DNA from: Myxococcales bacterium | GTDB taxonomy: Bacteria > Myxococcota_A > Polyangia > Nannocystales > Nannocystaceae | DNA: 64,000 bases | Direction of reading: 5' to 3' | Assembly (NCBI GenBank): GCA_020633315.1 | Contig: JACKDV010000017.1 | Location: forward strand, 62,001 to 126,000 | Shown here: piece after piece, positions 10,626 through 19,347 of the stretch | How the letters are laid out: each line of letters opens with the position of its first letter | Numbering within the stretch: the stretch's first letter is position 1 | Position numbers and translations under genes: made by a program | The notes under the pieces: model-generated | The model's input: only the letters and a program-made list of their open reading frames with translations | What the model was told of the DNA's origin: nothing | Database searches by the model: none

Positions 10626-10946
10626 GCGGGCGGTGCCGCTGGCACCGCCTGCCCCCGCAGATGATGCCGCGGGGCTCCGCGTCGTTCGATCACGACGCCC
10701 GCGGCCATGGCGATTGCCGAGCAGCGCGGCATTGAGGCCCGACTGAGCGGCCAGCGGGGGGTCCGGGTGCGCGCAGTGACATCGGCTCCCCCATGCTACG
10801 GATCCGAATCGAACAGTGGGAGGCGCTGCGGCGCCCGGAGCTCGAGTCCTTCCAGCAGCGCCAGGTCGAAGAGCTGCGACCCTCGCGTATCCGTGGGAGC
10901 TCGGATCACGCGCGGCGGGAGCGGTGCCGTTGGCATCGCTCCCGCC
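10626..10946. repeat. Duplicated hairpin element in an intergenic region
   Basis: Two related stem-loops lie 291 bases apart. Copy A: arms 10626-10637 and 10641-10652 with a GCT loop. Copy B: a 15-bp stem, arms 10914-10928 and 10932-10946, with a GTT loop and one G/T wobble. Both share the core GGTGCCG(C/T)TGGCA(C/T)CG, and both are followed at similar distance by TGCCGCGGGG and then GTCGTTCGA. The shared flanks mean this is a duplicated element rather than two chance terminators. The 480-base gap (10577-11056) separates convergent genes and otherwise holds only a possible gene remnant. Confidence 0.55.
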
Positions 10947-11008
10947 GATCGTGCCGCGGGGTGTCGTTCGAGCTTGCGAGGCCTCGGCCCGGCCGTCCTC
11001 GTCGATGA
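10793..11008 (+). pseudogene. Possible 5' remnant of a gene between the hairpin copies
   Basis: From ATG 10793 the first 29 codons read as a credible helical protein start (MLRIRIEQWEALRRPELESF, then QQRQVEELR). The frame then degrades into Arg/Ser-rich low-complexity sequence to a stop at 11006-11008. No SD or promoter is evident. It is best explained as the surviving 5' end of a gene whose body was lost; it lies between the two hairpin repeats. Chance coding in GC-rich DNA is the alternative. Confidence 0.3.
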
Positions 11009-11056
11009 CGCATCGACCGGGCCGAGCGCGGCCGCTCGCGCGCGGCCTTCGTGCTC

Positions 11057-12394
11057 CTAGGCGGCGGCCCGCACCGTGCCCGGGCGGGCGCGGGTGATCG
11101 TCACCGGCACCCCACCGCGGGGCGCCATGGTCACGTTGCGCCGCACGGCCCTGGGCGCGACGGGATCCTGCAGCGCCACCCCGAACTCCCGCAGCAGCGT
11201 GCCCACCACGATGCGCAGCTCGAAGCTGGCGAAGGCCGCCCCCACGCAGCGCCGGTGGCCGCCGCCGAACGGCAGGAACTCGTGGGGGCCGTACTTGCGC
11301 TCGAGGAAGCGCTCGGGGCGGAAGTCGGCGGCCTGGGGGTAGAGGTCCTCGCGCATGTGCACCCCGAGGATACTGGCCGAGACCGCGGTGGGGGGCTGCA
11401 GCTCGTAGCCGCCGAGCTCGAGCGGCTCGTGCAGGTGCCGGAGCACCTCGGTGACGATGGGGTACAGGCGCAGGGACTCGCTGCAGACCGCGTCGAGGTA
11501 GCCCACCTTGGCGATCTCCTCGGGGTCCGCCGCGGGGCCGAGCTCGTGCAGCTCGTCGCCGAGGCGCTCGGCCACGGCCGGGTGCCGACCGATCGCGTCG
11601 ACGGCCCAGCACAGCGCGATCGCGGTGGTCTCGTGCCCGGCGAACAGCAGCGTGCGCAGCTCGTCGCGGATCTCCTGGTCGTCGAGGCCCCCGCCGTCCT
11701 CGTCGCGGGCGTGCACCAGCATGCTGAGCACGTCCTGCCCCTCGCCCTGCTCGCGGGCGCGCTCGAGCTGCGCCTGCAGCATGGCGTCGAGCTGATCCCA
11801 CGCGCGGCGGAAGCGGGCGTAGGGGCCCAGGCCCCAGAGCTCTCGCTGCATGAAGGGCATGAACAGGAACAGCGGCGAGGTGGCGTCGACCATCGCGGTG
11901 ATCCGCTCGGCGTGCTCCCGCACCTGGTCGGGCTGCTGCACCCCGAAGACGGTGCGGAGGATGACCTCGAGGGAGATCCGCTTGGTGAGCTCGTGCAGCA
12001 CCACGGGGCCGGCATCGGCGGCCTGGCCGAGCACCTCGCGGGCCGTGTGCTGCATGGCCTCGGCGTAGGCCCGCATGCGCGAGCCGTGGAAGGGCGGCAT
12101 CAGCAGGCGACGATGCCGACGGTGCTCGCGATCGCGGAGCTGGAACACCGAGCGGGGCCCGGTGATGGCGGCCGTGCCCTGGGCCCCGAAGGGCGAGTAG
12201 GTGGAGGGCGGCTGGGCGAAGATGCGCTTGACCAGCTCGGGCCGCGCCGTCATCACCACGTCGCCGTTGACGGTGGGGATGAACAAGGGGTCGCCGTAGC
12301 GCTCGAACCAGCGGGGCATGCACTCGAGCGGCCGGGTGATCACCTGGGCGGTGGACCACAGGCGAAACGATGGACCGGGGGGACGGGGGCTCAT
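11057..12394 (-). CDS. Cytochrome P450
   Basis: 445 residues with all P450 signatures: I-helix FAGHETTAIALCW, K-helix ESLRLYP (ExxR), and the heme loop FGGGHRRCVG with the cysteine ligand at about residue 383. The length suits a soluble bacterial class. The N-terminal PPGPSFRLWSTAQVITRPLE is proline-rich and lacks a membrane anchor. P450s insert one oxygen atom into a substrate using electrons from a redox partner; no ferredoxin or reductase is nearby, and the substrate cannot be told. An AraC-type regulator lies 80 bases upstream on the same strand and probably controls it. No SD is evident before the chosen ATG. Confidence 0.93.
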   Translation of the reverse strand: MSPRPPGPSFRLWSTAQVITRPLECMPRWFERYGDPLFIPTVNGDVVMTARPELVKRIFAQPPSTYSPFGAQGTAAITGPRSVFQLRDREHRRHRRLLMPPFHGSRMRAYAEAMQHTAREVLGQAADAGPVVLHELTKRISLEVILRTVFGVQQPDQVREHAERITAMVDATSPLFLFMPFMQRELWGLGPYARFRRAWDQLDAMLQAQLERAREQGEGQDVLSMLVHARDEDGGGLDDQEIRDELRTLLFAGHETTAIALCWAVDAIGRHPAVAERLGDELHELGPAADPEEIAKVGYLDAVCSESLRLYPIVTEVLRHLHEPLELGGYELQPPTAVSASILGVHMREDLYPQAADFRPERFLERKYGPHEFLPFGGGHRRCVGAAFASFELRIVVGTLLREFGVALQDPVAPRAVRRNVTMAPRGGVPVTITRARPGTVRAAA

Positions 12395-12474
12395 CGAGGT
12401 CGAGCCTACGGCGTGGGGGCCTCGCGGCCAGGGGCAATGCGCGACGAATCGGTGACGGATCGCGACGCCGGGCC

Positions 12475-13521
12475 TCAGCGCGGCTCGCGGAGCTCGCGGC
12501 GGTGCTCGGCCGGGGTCAGCCCCGTCCAGCGGCGGAAGCTGCGGTAGAAGGCCCGCGGATCGGCATAGCCCAGCATGAAGGCCACCTCGCGGACCGAGAC
12601 CTGGGGCTGCCGCAGCAGCTCGAGCGCGCGGGCCCGCCGCACGGCGTCGAGCTGCTCGCTGAAGGAAGTGCCCAGGGCCTGCAGCCCTCGCTGCAGGCTC
12701 CGCGCGCTCAGGCCCAGGGCTCGCGCCACGTTGGTCTGATCGGCCTCGCCCGCGAGCAGCCCCGCGTCGATGGTCTCGCGCACCCGGGCGTCGAGCGGCG
12801 CGCTGGCGGGCACGGGCGACAGCGCCTCCTCCATCGCCGCCACTTGCTGCTGCAGGTACTTGCCGATGCGCGGGTCGGCCCCGAGGATCGGCAGCCGCAG
12901 CGCCTCGGCCGGGAAGCACACCCCGGTCCAGCCGGCCTCGAAGCGCACCGGGGCGCCGAACACCTCCTGGTAGCGCGCCTGGGGGTGCCGTCGCGCGTGG
13001 CGGAAGCACACCTCGGTGGGCGGGGGCGAGCCGGGGTTGAGGCGGCGCGCGGTGAAGGCCGCGGCCGCGATCATCATCTCCATCGGCTCGGCCATGGTCT
13101 CCACGCGGGGCTCGTGGGCGAAGGCCACCCGCGCCTGGTCCTCGCCGTGCTCGATGGTCACCGTCAGCCGCGGATCGGCGAGGCGACAGTAGCGGGCGTA
13201 GAGGGCCAGCGCCTCGCCCAGCCGGTGGCAGTGGGTGCACGCATAGCCCAGCACGCCCAGGGTGCGCGGCGACAGGAAGCCGGCGTAGTCCAGGCCGAGG
13301 CTGCGATCGGGGAAGCGCAGCAGCAGCAGCTCCCACAGCCGGATGAGCGACTCGTAGTCGACCAGCGCATCGGGGTCGCGCAGCTCGTCGGGGGGGATGC
13401 CGGACACCTCGATGAGCTCGGCGTGGGGGATCCCGAGGGTGCCCCCGTAGGCGATCACGGCCAGCGGGAGCGAGGCGAACACCAGCACGTCGGCCGCGGG
13501 CGATGAGGACGAGGGCGCCAT
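12475..13521 (-). CDS. AraC-family transcriptional regulator (OruR/ArgR-like N-terminal domain)
   Basis: 348 residues. The N-terminal two thirds match the arabinose-binding-like domain of OruR-type AraC proteins (EVSGIPPDELRDPDALVDYE, FGAPVRFEAGW, CFPAEALRLPI). The C-terminal domain has two helix-turn-helix motifs: NVARALGLSARSLQRGLQAL, then SVREVAFMLGYADPRAFYRS followed by FRRWTGLTPAEHR. It lies 80 bases upstream of the P450 gene on the same strand and is divergent from the 14-repeat lipoprotein gene, so either could be its target. Effector unknown. Confidence 0.92.
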   Translation of the reverse strand: MAPSSSSPAADVLVFASLPLAVIAYGGTLGIPHAELIEVSGIPPDELRDPDALVDYESLIRLWELLLLRFPDRSLGLDYAGFLSPRTLGVLGYACTHCHRLGEALALYARYCRLADPRLTVTIEHGEDQARVAFAHEPRVETMAEPMEMMIAAAAFTARRLNPGSPPPTEVCFRHARRHPQARYQEVFGAPVRFEAGWTGVCFPAEALRLPILGADPRIGKYLQQQVAAMEEALSPVPASAPLDARVRETIDAGLLAGEADQTNVARALGLSARSLQRGLQALGTSFSEQLDAVRRARALELLRQPQVSVREVAFMLGYADPRAFYRSFRRWTGLTPAEHRRELREPR

Positions 13522-13633
13522 GAGCGGATCGAGCGGCGACGGCCTGGCGTCGCCCGGCGCTCCCAGGATACCGCCCGGAGTGCTCCATTGTCGTGACCCT
13601 GCCTACGGGGGGACTGGCGTACCCTCGCGGACC

Positions 13634-16600
13634 GTGAGCTCGACCCGACTTGGTCTCCATCGCCTGCTGCTGCCCGCCTCGCTGCTGGTGGCGTGCAATC
13701 CCGATCCCGACGTGCCGGTGCCCGAGGACGACACGGGCAGCAGCGGTGCCACCACGCTGCCGATGACGACCGTGCCGCTGGACGAGAGCGGGAGCACCAG
13801 CGGCGGGGAGGAGACCGTCGACGGCACGAGCAGCGGGGGCGTCGCGACCGGCACCGAGTCGGGCGGGTCGAGCGAGTCGGGCGAGTCCAGCGGCACGACC
13901 GGGATCCCGGAGAGCTGCGGCGACGGGGTCATCGACGAGGGCGAGAGCTGCGACGGCGACGAGCTGGGCGGAGCCACCTGCGAGTCGGAGGGCTTCGACG
14001 GCGGCACGCTGGCCTGCGACTCGCGCTGCGGCCTGGACACCAGCGGCTGCTACGAGTGTGGCAACGGCGTGCTCGATCCCGGCGAGACCTGCGACCAGCT
14101 CGAGCTCGACGGGGAGGACTGCGCGAGCCAGGGCTTCGACGCGGGCATCCTGGCCTGCGACGACGCGTGCAGCTTCGACACCAGCGGCTGCTACCTGTGC
14201 GGCAACGGCTTGCTCGAGCCGGGAGAGGTCTGCGACGGGGCGAGCCTGGGCGGGGCGGACTGCGTGAGCCAGGGCTTCGACGGCGGCATGCTGGGCTGCG
14301 ACGGCTCGTGTGCCCTCGACCTCTCGGGCTGCTACGAGTGCGGCGACGGCAACGTGGATCCGGGGGAGGCCTGCGACGGGATGAGCCTGGGCGGGGCGGA
14401 CTGCGTGAGCCAGGGCTTCGACGGCGGCACGCTGGCCTGCGACGGCGCGTGCAGCTTCGACGAGAGCGGCTGCTACGCGTGCGGCGACGGCAGCATCGAT
14501 CCGGGCGAGCAGTGCGACGGGGCGAGCCTGGGCGGGCAGAGCTGCGCGGGCCTGGGCTTCGACGGCGGCGGCCTGGGCTGCGATGCCTCGTGCAGCTTCG
14601 ACACCGCGGGCTGCTACCAGTGCGGCGACGGCAGCATCGATCCGGGCGAGCAGTGCGACGGGGCCAACCTCGACGGGGAGAGCTGCGTGAGCCAGGGCTT
14701 CGACGGCGGCACCCTGGGCTGCGACGGCGGCTGCGGCTTCGACACCAGCGGCTGCTACGAGTGCGGCGACGGCAGCATCGATCCGGGCGAGCAGTGCGAC
14801 GGCGCGGACCTGGACGGGCAGACCTGCATCAGCCAGGGCCTGTTCGGCGGCACCCTGGGCTGCACGCCCGCGTGCACCTTCGACCTGCTGATGTGCGAGT
14901 CCGATAGCTGCGGCGACGGGATCGCCAACGGCATGGACCAGTGCGACGGCATGGACCTGGGCGGGGCGAGCTGTGCCGGCCTGGGCTACGGCGCGGGCAC
15001 GCTCGGCTGCACCGCGGGCTGCGTGCTGGACACCTCGGCCTGCTGCGGCGACGGGACCGTCGGCGGGGCCGAGGTGTGCGACACGGTGGCGCCCCCCGGG
15101 CTGAGCTGCGTGAGCGAGGGCTTCGAGGGCGGCACCCTGGGCTGCGCCTCCGACTGCAGCCTGGACACCAGCGGCTGCTACGAGTGCGGCGATGGAACGG
15201 CCAACCCGGGCGAGAGCTGCGACGGGGCGGACCTGGGCGGCGGCACCTGCCTCAACCAGGGCTACGACGGCGGCACCCTGGGCTGCACGGCGGCCTGCGG
15301 CTACGACACCACGGGCTGCTACCAGTGCGGCGACGGGACGGTGAACCCGGGCGAGCTGTGCGACGGGGCGGACCTGGGCGGCGCCACCTGCTTCACCCAG
15401 GGCTACGACGGGGGCACGCTGGCCTGCAACCTGGCCTGCAACTACGACGAGTCGGGCTGCACCACCTGCGGGGACGGGCTCGTCGAGGGCACCGAGCTGT
15501 GCGACGGCCTGGCCCTGGGCGGGGAGAGCTGCGCGGGCCTGGGCTACGACGGGGGCACGCTGGCCTGCGACGCCTCGTGCACCTACGACGAGTCGGGCTG
15601 CACCGAGTGCGGCAACGGTCTGCTCGAGAGCGGCGAGCTGTGCGACGGGGCCGCGCTGGGCGGAGCGAGCTGCACGAGCGAGGGCTACGACGGGGGCACG
15701 CTGGCCTGCGACGCCTCGTGCGGGAGCCTCGACACCAGCGGCTGCTACGCCTGCGGCGACGGCAGCGTGAGCCCCGGCGAGGACTGCGATGGCACCGACC
15801 TCGCGGGCACCACCTGCGAGGATCTGATGATGGGCTTCACCGGCGGCGCCCTGGTCTGCGACGGGGCCTGCCTGTTCGACTCGAACGGCTGCACCAGCTT
15901 CCCGCGGCCGCTGACCGGCGAGGTGGTGATCTCCGAGATCGCCAAGGAGCCCCTCGCGGTCCCGGAGCCCGACGGCGAGTGGGTGGAGCTCCACAACCCC
16001 ACCGCCACCACCTTCCAGCTCGGCGGCTGCTCGCTCGAGGTGGTGAGCACCGGCGAGGGCTTCACCATCGACTCCGACCTGCTGCTGGGGCCGGGCGCCT
16101 ACCTCGCGCTCGCGGCCACCAGCGGGGGCGGGCCGGGCTTCACCGCCGACTACTCGTGGCCGGTGGGGGCGGTCGCCCTGCCCAACGACGTCGGCGAGAT
16201 CGCGCTCGTGTGCGACGGGGTCACCGTGGACGACGTGGCCTACGACGACGGCGGGGCCTTCCCCGATCCGGTGGGGGCGTCGATGAGCCTCGATCCGCTG
16301 CACCTCGACGCGACCGAGAACGATCTCGGCGCCAGCTGGTGCGAGGGCACCGACGACTACGACGGCGACCTGGGCACGCCGGGGGCGGCCAACACCCCCT
16401 GCGATCCGAGCTACTCGATCGACTACTGCGGCCTGCAGTTCCCCACCTCGATCACCGACACCGAGGGCGCGGTGGTCACGGTCTATGGCCGCCTGTACGT
16501 GGCGGGGCTCACCGACCAGGACACCGGGGGCAACGACCCGGCGAGCACCGTGCTGGCGTGGGTGGGCTACGGCCCCGACGGCAGCGACCCCGCCGTCGAT

Positions 16601-16828
16601 CCCTCGTGGGTGTGGATCTCCGCCGTGCCCAACCCGGGCTGGGTGGGCCCCTCCAACGACGACGAGTACTACGGCGATCTCGTGGTGCCCGCGCCCGGCA
16701 CCTACGACCACGCCTACCGCTTCAGCGGGGACTTCGGCGCGACCTTCACCTACTGCGACGCGGTCCCGGCCGGCAGCAGCGACGGCTACTCCGCGGCCAC
16801 GGCCGGCTCGCTCACCAGCGTCCCCTGA
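13634..16828 (+). CDS. Large cysteine-repeat surface lipoprotein with lamin-tail domain
   Basis: 1064 residues from GTG 13634, the only in-frame start giving a signal peptide (SSTRLGLHRLLLPASLLVAC). A Ser/Thr/Gly spacer is followed by 14 tandem repeats of about 46 residues, each with six cysteines: CGDG-(I/V)-DPGE-xCDG, then LGG-xxC, SQGFDGGTL-xCD-xxC and FDTSGCY. They resemble the Myxococcus cysteine-rich repeats of surface proteins. From about residue 763 comes a lamin-tail-type beta sandwich (VISEIAKEPLAVPEPDGEWV, ELHNPT), then a further beta domain. It is probably an outer-surface stalk with a binding head; the ligand is unknown. TACCCT (13620-13625) lies eight bases before the GTG. Divergent from the AraC gene. 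Confidence 0.85.
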   Translation: MSSTRLGLHRLLLPASLLVACNPDPDVPVPEDDTGSSGATTLPMTTVPLDESGSTSGGEETVDGTSSGGVATGTESGGSSESGESSGTTGIPESCGDGVIDEGESCDGDELGGATCESEGFDGGTLACDSRCGLDTSGCYECGNGVLDPGETCDQLELDGEDCASQGFDAGILACDDACSFDTSGCYLCGNGLLEPGEVCDGASLGGADCVSQGFDGGMLGCDGSCALDLSGCYECGDGNVDPGEACDGMSLGGADCVSQGFDGGTLACDGACSFDESGCYACGDGSIDPGEQCDGASLGGQSCAGLGFDGGGLGCDASCSFDTAGCYQCGDGSIDPGEQCDGANLDGESCVSQGFDGGTLGCDGGCGFDTSGCYECGDGSIDPGEQCDGADLDGQTCISQGLFGGTLGCTPACTFDLLMCESDSCGDGIANGMDQCDGMDLGGASCAGLGYGAGTLGCTAGCVLDTSACCGDGTVGGAEVCDTVAPPGLSCVSEGFEGGTLGCASDCSLDTSGCYECGDGTANPGESCDGADLGGGTCLNQGYDGGTLGCTAACGYDTTGCYQCGDGTVNPGELCDGADLGGATCFTQGYDGGTLACNLACNYDESGCTTCGDGLVEGTELCDGLALGGESCAGLGYDGGTLACDASCTYDESGCTECGNGLLESGELCDGAALGGASCTSEGYDGGTLACDASCGSLDTSGCYACGDGSVSPGEDCDGTDLAGTTCEDLMMGFTGGALVCDGACLFDSNGCTSFPRPLTGEVVISEIAKEPLAVPEPDGEWVELHNPTATTFQLGGCSLEVVSTGEGFTIDSDLLLGPGAYLALAATSGGGPGFTADYSWPVGAVALPNDVGEIALVCDGVTVDDVAYDDGGAFPDPVGASMSLDPLHLDATENDLGASWCEGTDDYDGDLGTPGAANTPCDPSYSIDYCGLQFPTSITDTEGAVVTVYGRLYVAGLTDQDTGGNDPASTVLAWVGYGPDGSDPAVDPSWVWISAVPNPGWVGPSNDDEYYGDLVVPAPGTYDHAYRFSGDFGATFTYCDAVPAGSSDGYSAATAGSLTSVP

Positions 16829-16832
16829 GCCC

Positions 16833-17945
16833 ATGAGCAATCCACCCAAGGGGCATCGACTCCATCGCCCGGGGCACGGGATGGGACGCCTGGTGCGGCG
16901 CTCGGTGAAGCGGCCGGGCGCGGCCCCCGGCACGTTGGTCCACACCGGCCTCCAGAAGGTGGAGCGCACGCGCGTCCGCACCCTGGACTACGACGTCGAG
17001 CGGCTCACCGAGTCGGAGCTCGGGGACATCGAGGAGTGCTTCCCCCTCAAGGACTCGCCCACGGTGAGCTGGATCAACGTGGACGGCCTGCACGACGTGG
17101 AGCTGATCCGGGAGCTGGGCGAGCACTTCGGGTGGCACCCCCTGATGCTCGAGGACATCGTCTCGGTGGGGCAGCGCTCCAAGATGGAGGCCTACGACGG
17201 GTACCTGTACCTGGTGCTGCCCATGCTCAGCTGGGATCCCGAGGGCCGCCACGTGGTGGAGGAGCAGCTCAGCCTCGTGCTGGGCGAGCGCTACGTCTTC
17301 ACCTTCCAGGAGCGCTTCGGCGACGTGTTCGAGGAGGTGCGCGGGCGCCTGCGGGCCGGCCGGGGGCGCATCCGCTCGCGGGGCGCCGACTACCTGGCCT
17401 ATGCGCTCATGGACGCCGTGGTCGACCACTACTTCACGGTGCTGGAGAAGGTGGGCGACGTCACCGAGGAGATCGAGGGCGAGGTCCTCGACGACCCCAA
17501 GCACTCCACCATCGGCCGGCTCCACTCGCTCAAGAGGGAGCTCATCTCGGTGCGCCGCGCGGTGTGGCCCCTGCGGGAGGTGTTCTCCCGGCTCCTGCGC
17601 GCCGAGGACGAGCACCTCTCCAGCGAGACCAGGATCTTCCAGCGGGACGTGTACGACCACACGGTCCAGGTCGTGGACACGGTGGAGGCCCTGCGCGACG
17701 TGGTCTCGGGAACGGTGGACCTGTACCTCTCCACCGTGGGCTACCGGACCAACGAGGTCATGAAGGTGCTGACCATCATGGCCAGCATCTTCATACCCCT
17801 GACCTTCCTCGCCGGGCTCTACGGCATGAACTTCGACTACCTGCCGGAGCTCCACGTCCACTGGGCCTATCCGGTGCTGCTGCTGAGCATGGCGGCGATC
17901 GCCGTCTCGATGGTCGTGTTCTTCAAGCGCAAGGGCTGGCTCTGA
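16833..17945 (+). CDS. corA: CorA-type magnesium/cobalt transporter
   Basis: 370 residues. A long cytoplasmic N-terminal domain (VSWINVDGLHDVELIRELGE, HPLMLEDIV) leads into a helical region and two C-terminal transmembrane segments (IMASIFIPLTFLAGLYGMNF and YPVLLLSMAAIAVSMVVFF). The signature GMN follows the first segment, and the protein ends KRKGWL, typical of CorA. CorA forms a pentameric inner-membrane channel importing Mg2+ (and Co2+ or Ni2+). The ATG lies four bases after the stop of the Cys-repeat lipoprotein, so the two may be co-transcribed although functionally unrelated. The first 40 residues are basic and Pro-rich. Confidence 0.95.
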   Translation: MSNPPKGHRLHRPGHGMGRLVRRSVKRPGAAPGTLVHTGLQKVERTRVRTLDYDVERLTESELGDIEECFPLKDSPTVSWINVDGLHDVELIRELGEHFGWHPLMLEDIVSVGQRSKMEAYDGYLYLVLPMLSWDPEGRHVVEEQLSLVLGERYVFTFQERFGDVFEEVRGRLRAGRGRIRSRGADYLAYALMDAVVDHYFTVLEKVGDVTEEIEGEVLDDPKHSTIGRLHSLKRELISVRRAVWPLREVFSRLLRAEDEHLSSETRIFQRDVYDHTVQVVDTVEALRDVVSGTVDLYLSTVGYRTNEVMKVLTIMASIFIPLTFLAGLYGMNFDYLPELHVHWAYPVLLLSMAAIAVSMVVFFKRKGWL

Positions 17946-18061
17946 GCGGCTGCGCCGCGTCGCCTGGGCCGGGCGGGGCCGAGCGACCGCCAATGGCGCT
18001 CGTCGACGCGCGAGGTGGATTGCCGGGCTCCCGGCCGCGGCGTTGCTGCTACCATCGGCCA

Positions 18062-19183
18062 ATGCTGCGCGCGCGAATGCTCGCCGCGGGGGCGCTGGCG
18101 CTCGCGGGCTGCTCGGTGCCCGACACCCTGGGCCTGCCCTGCGAGCACCACGACCACTGCAACCCGGGCCAGCACTGCGGCCCCGAGCAGACCTGCGTGG
18201 ACGGCATGCCTCCGCTGCCGACCACCTCGACCGGCCCCATCGACACCGACTCGGACGGGGGGAGCAGCACCACCGGCTCGGACGGGCAGACCACCGCGCC
18301 CGGGGACACCACCGCGGCCTCCAGCGGCAGCGACGGGGGCAGCACCACCGGCCCCGCCTGCGGGCGGGCGATCGGCGAGTGCGATGCGGTCGACGTGCTG
18401 TTCGTGGTGGACAACTCGGGCAGCATGGACGACGAGAACGCCACGCTGATCCCCGCCTTCGCCAACGTCGACGAGCTCATCGGGGGGCTGATCGACGGGC
18501 CCTGCACCTACCACGTGGGCGTGACCACCACCGAGGTGGCCCCCGACTTCCAGCCGGCGGCGTGTCAGCAGCGCGGCGCGCTGTCGCGGGCCGGGGCGAT
18601 CTGCGATCCGTGGTCCGACGAGCCCGAGCACCCGCCGTGGATCTCCGAGACCGATTCCCTCAACCTGCTGGGCTGCCTGCTCGCGGTGGGCTCCCACTAC
18701 GACACCGACGAGAAGCAGATCGAGACGGTGCTCGAGGCCCTGGGTCCCACGCAGCAGGGGGCGGGCGGCTGCAACGAGGGCTTCATGCGCGAGGGCGTCC
18801 CGCTCATCGTGGTGCTCATCACCGACGAGGACGACGACGACGACAGCGCGGACCCGCTGGAGTCACCCGAGCGCGTGGGCTCGGCCGGCGATCCGGAGGA
18901 CTGGTGGGAGGCCCTGATCGCGCTCAAGGATCCCGCGGAGCTGGGGATGGTGGTGCTCGCCTCCGTCGACCCCGGCAGCTGTGATCCCTGGAGCCCGGCG
19001 CCCGGGCTCTCGGACGGCGACGGGGCCGAGTACGGCGAGCGCCTGCTGACCTTCCTGCAGTTCTTCACGGGGGCCGGCTTCGGCGATCACTATCGCGCGG
19101 TGGACATCTGCCAGCCGGGGGCCGACATCGTGGACGAGGTCGCGCAGGTGGAGTCGCTGCTGGGCATCCTGTGCGCTCCCTGA
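18062..19183 (+). CDS. VWA-domain lipoprotein
   Basis: 373 residues. Signal peptide MLRARMLAAGALALAGC, then a Cys-containing segment (CEHHDHCNPGQHCGPEQTC), a Gly/Ser/Thr spacer and a von Willebrand A domain from about residue 105: VDVLFVVDNSGSMDDENATL carries the MIDAS DxSxS. Other conserved features are YHVGVTTTE, GGCNEGFMREGVPLIVVLIT and DEDDDDD. Proteins of this type are abundant in Nannocystineae and bind partners through a metal site. TACCAT (18048-18053) ends eight bases before the ATG, suggesting near-leaderless translation. A paralogue lies downstream at 21775, on the other side of the radical SAM gene. Confidence 0.85.
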   Translation: MLRARMLAAGALALAGCSVPDTLGLPCEHHDHCNPGQHCGPEQTCVDGMPPLPTTSTGPIDTDSDGGSSTTGSDGQTTAPGDTTAASSGSDGGSTTGPACGRAIGECDAVDVLFVVDNSGSMDDENATLIPAFANVDELIGGLIDGPCTYHVGVTTTEVAPDFQPAACQQRGALSRAGAICDPWSDEPEHPPWISETDSLNLLGCLLAVGSHYDTDEKQIETVLEALGPTQQGAGGCNEGFMREGVPLIVVLITDEDDDDDSADPLESPERVGSAGDPEDWWEALIALKDPAELGMVVLASVDPGSCDPWSPAPGLSDGDGAEYGERLLTFLQFFTGAGFGDHYRAVDICQPGADIVDEVAQVESLLGILCAP

Positions 19184-19229
19184 TGCGGTCTCCGATCGGC
19201 TCGCTGCGCCGTCGTCGTCGAGGGGCTAG

Positions 19230-19242
19230 CGCAAGTCTTGCG
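19230..19242. promoter_or_regulatory. Palindrome upstream of the radical SAM operon
   Basis: CGCAAG-T-CTTGCG is a perfect 13-base palindrome about 105 bases before the radical SAM start, in the 164-base gap after the VWA gene. It could be an operator. No adjacent regulator gene is present and no promoter boxes are clear. Confidence 0.3.
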
Positions 19243-19347
19243 TGAGATCCCGGAATTCGACGCACGAAGCACGGCCGCCGCGGGCGCCGCGATGGGGGAA
19301 GCTGCCGAGGGTCCGCCCTTGGTACGGCGGGAGTGGGAGCCGAGGCG

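Noticed and set aside
11057..13521. The AraC-P450 pair as part of a secondary-metabolite cluster
   Set aside because: No synthase, transporter or tailoring genes of a pathway lie nearby; neighbours are surface lipoproteins.
13900..15900. Repetitive DNA in the Cys-repeat lipoprotein as a possible non-coding satellite
   Set aside because: All 14 units keep the frame and the six-Cys pattern, so this is coding repeat structure.
11057..16981. A very long open frame on the minus strand running antisense to the Cys-repeat lipoprotein and through the AraC and P450 region
   Set aside because: Its sequence is Arg/Ala/Gly/Val-rich low complexity wherever it lies opposite a real gene. Stop codons are rare in GC-rich DNA, so such shadows are expected; only the P450 portion is real.
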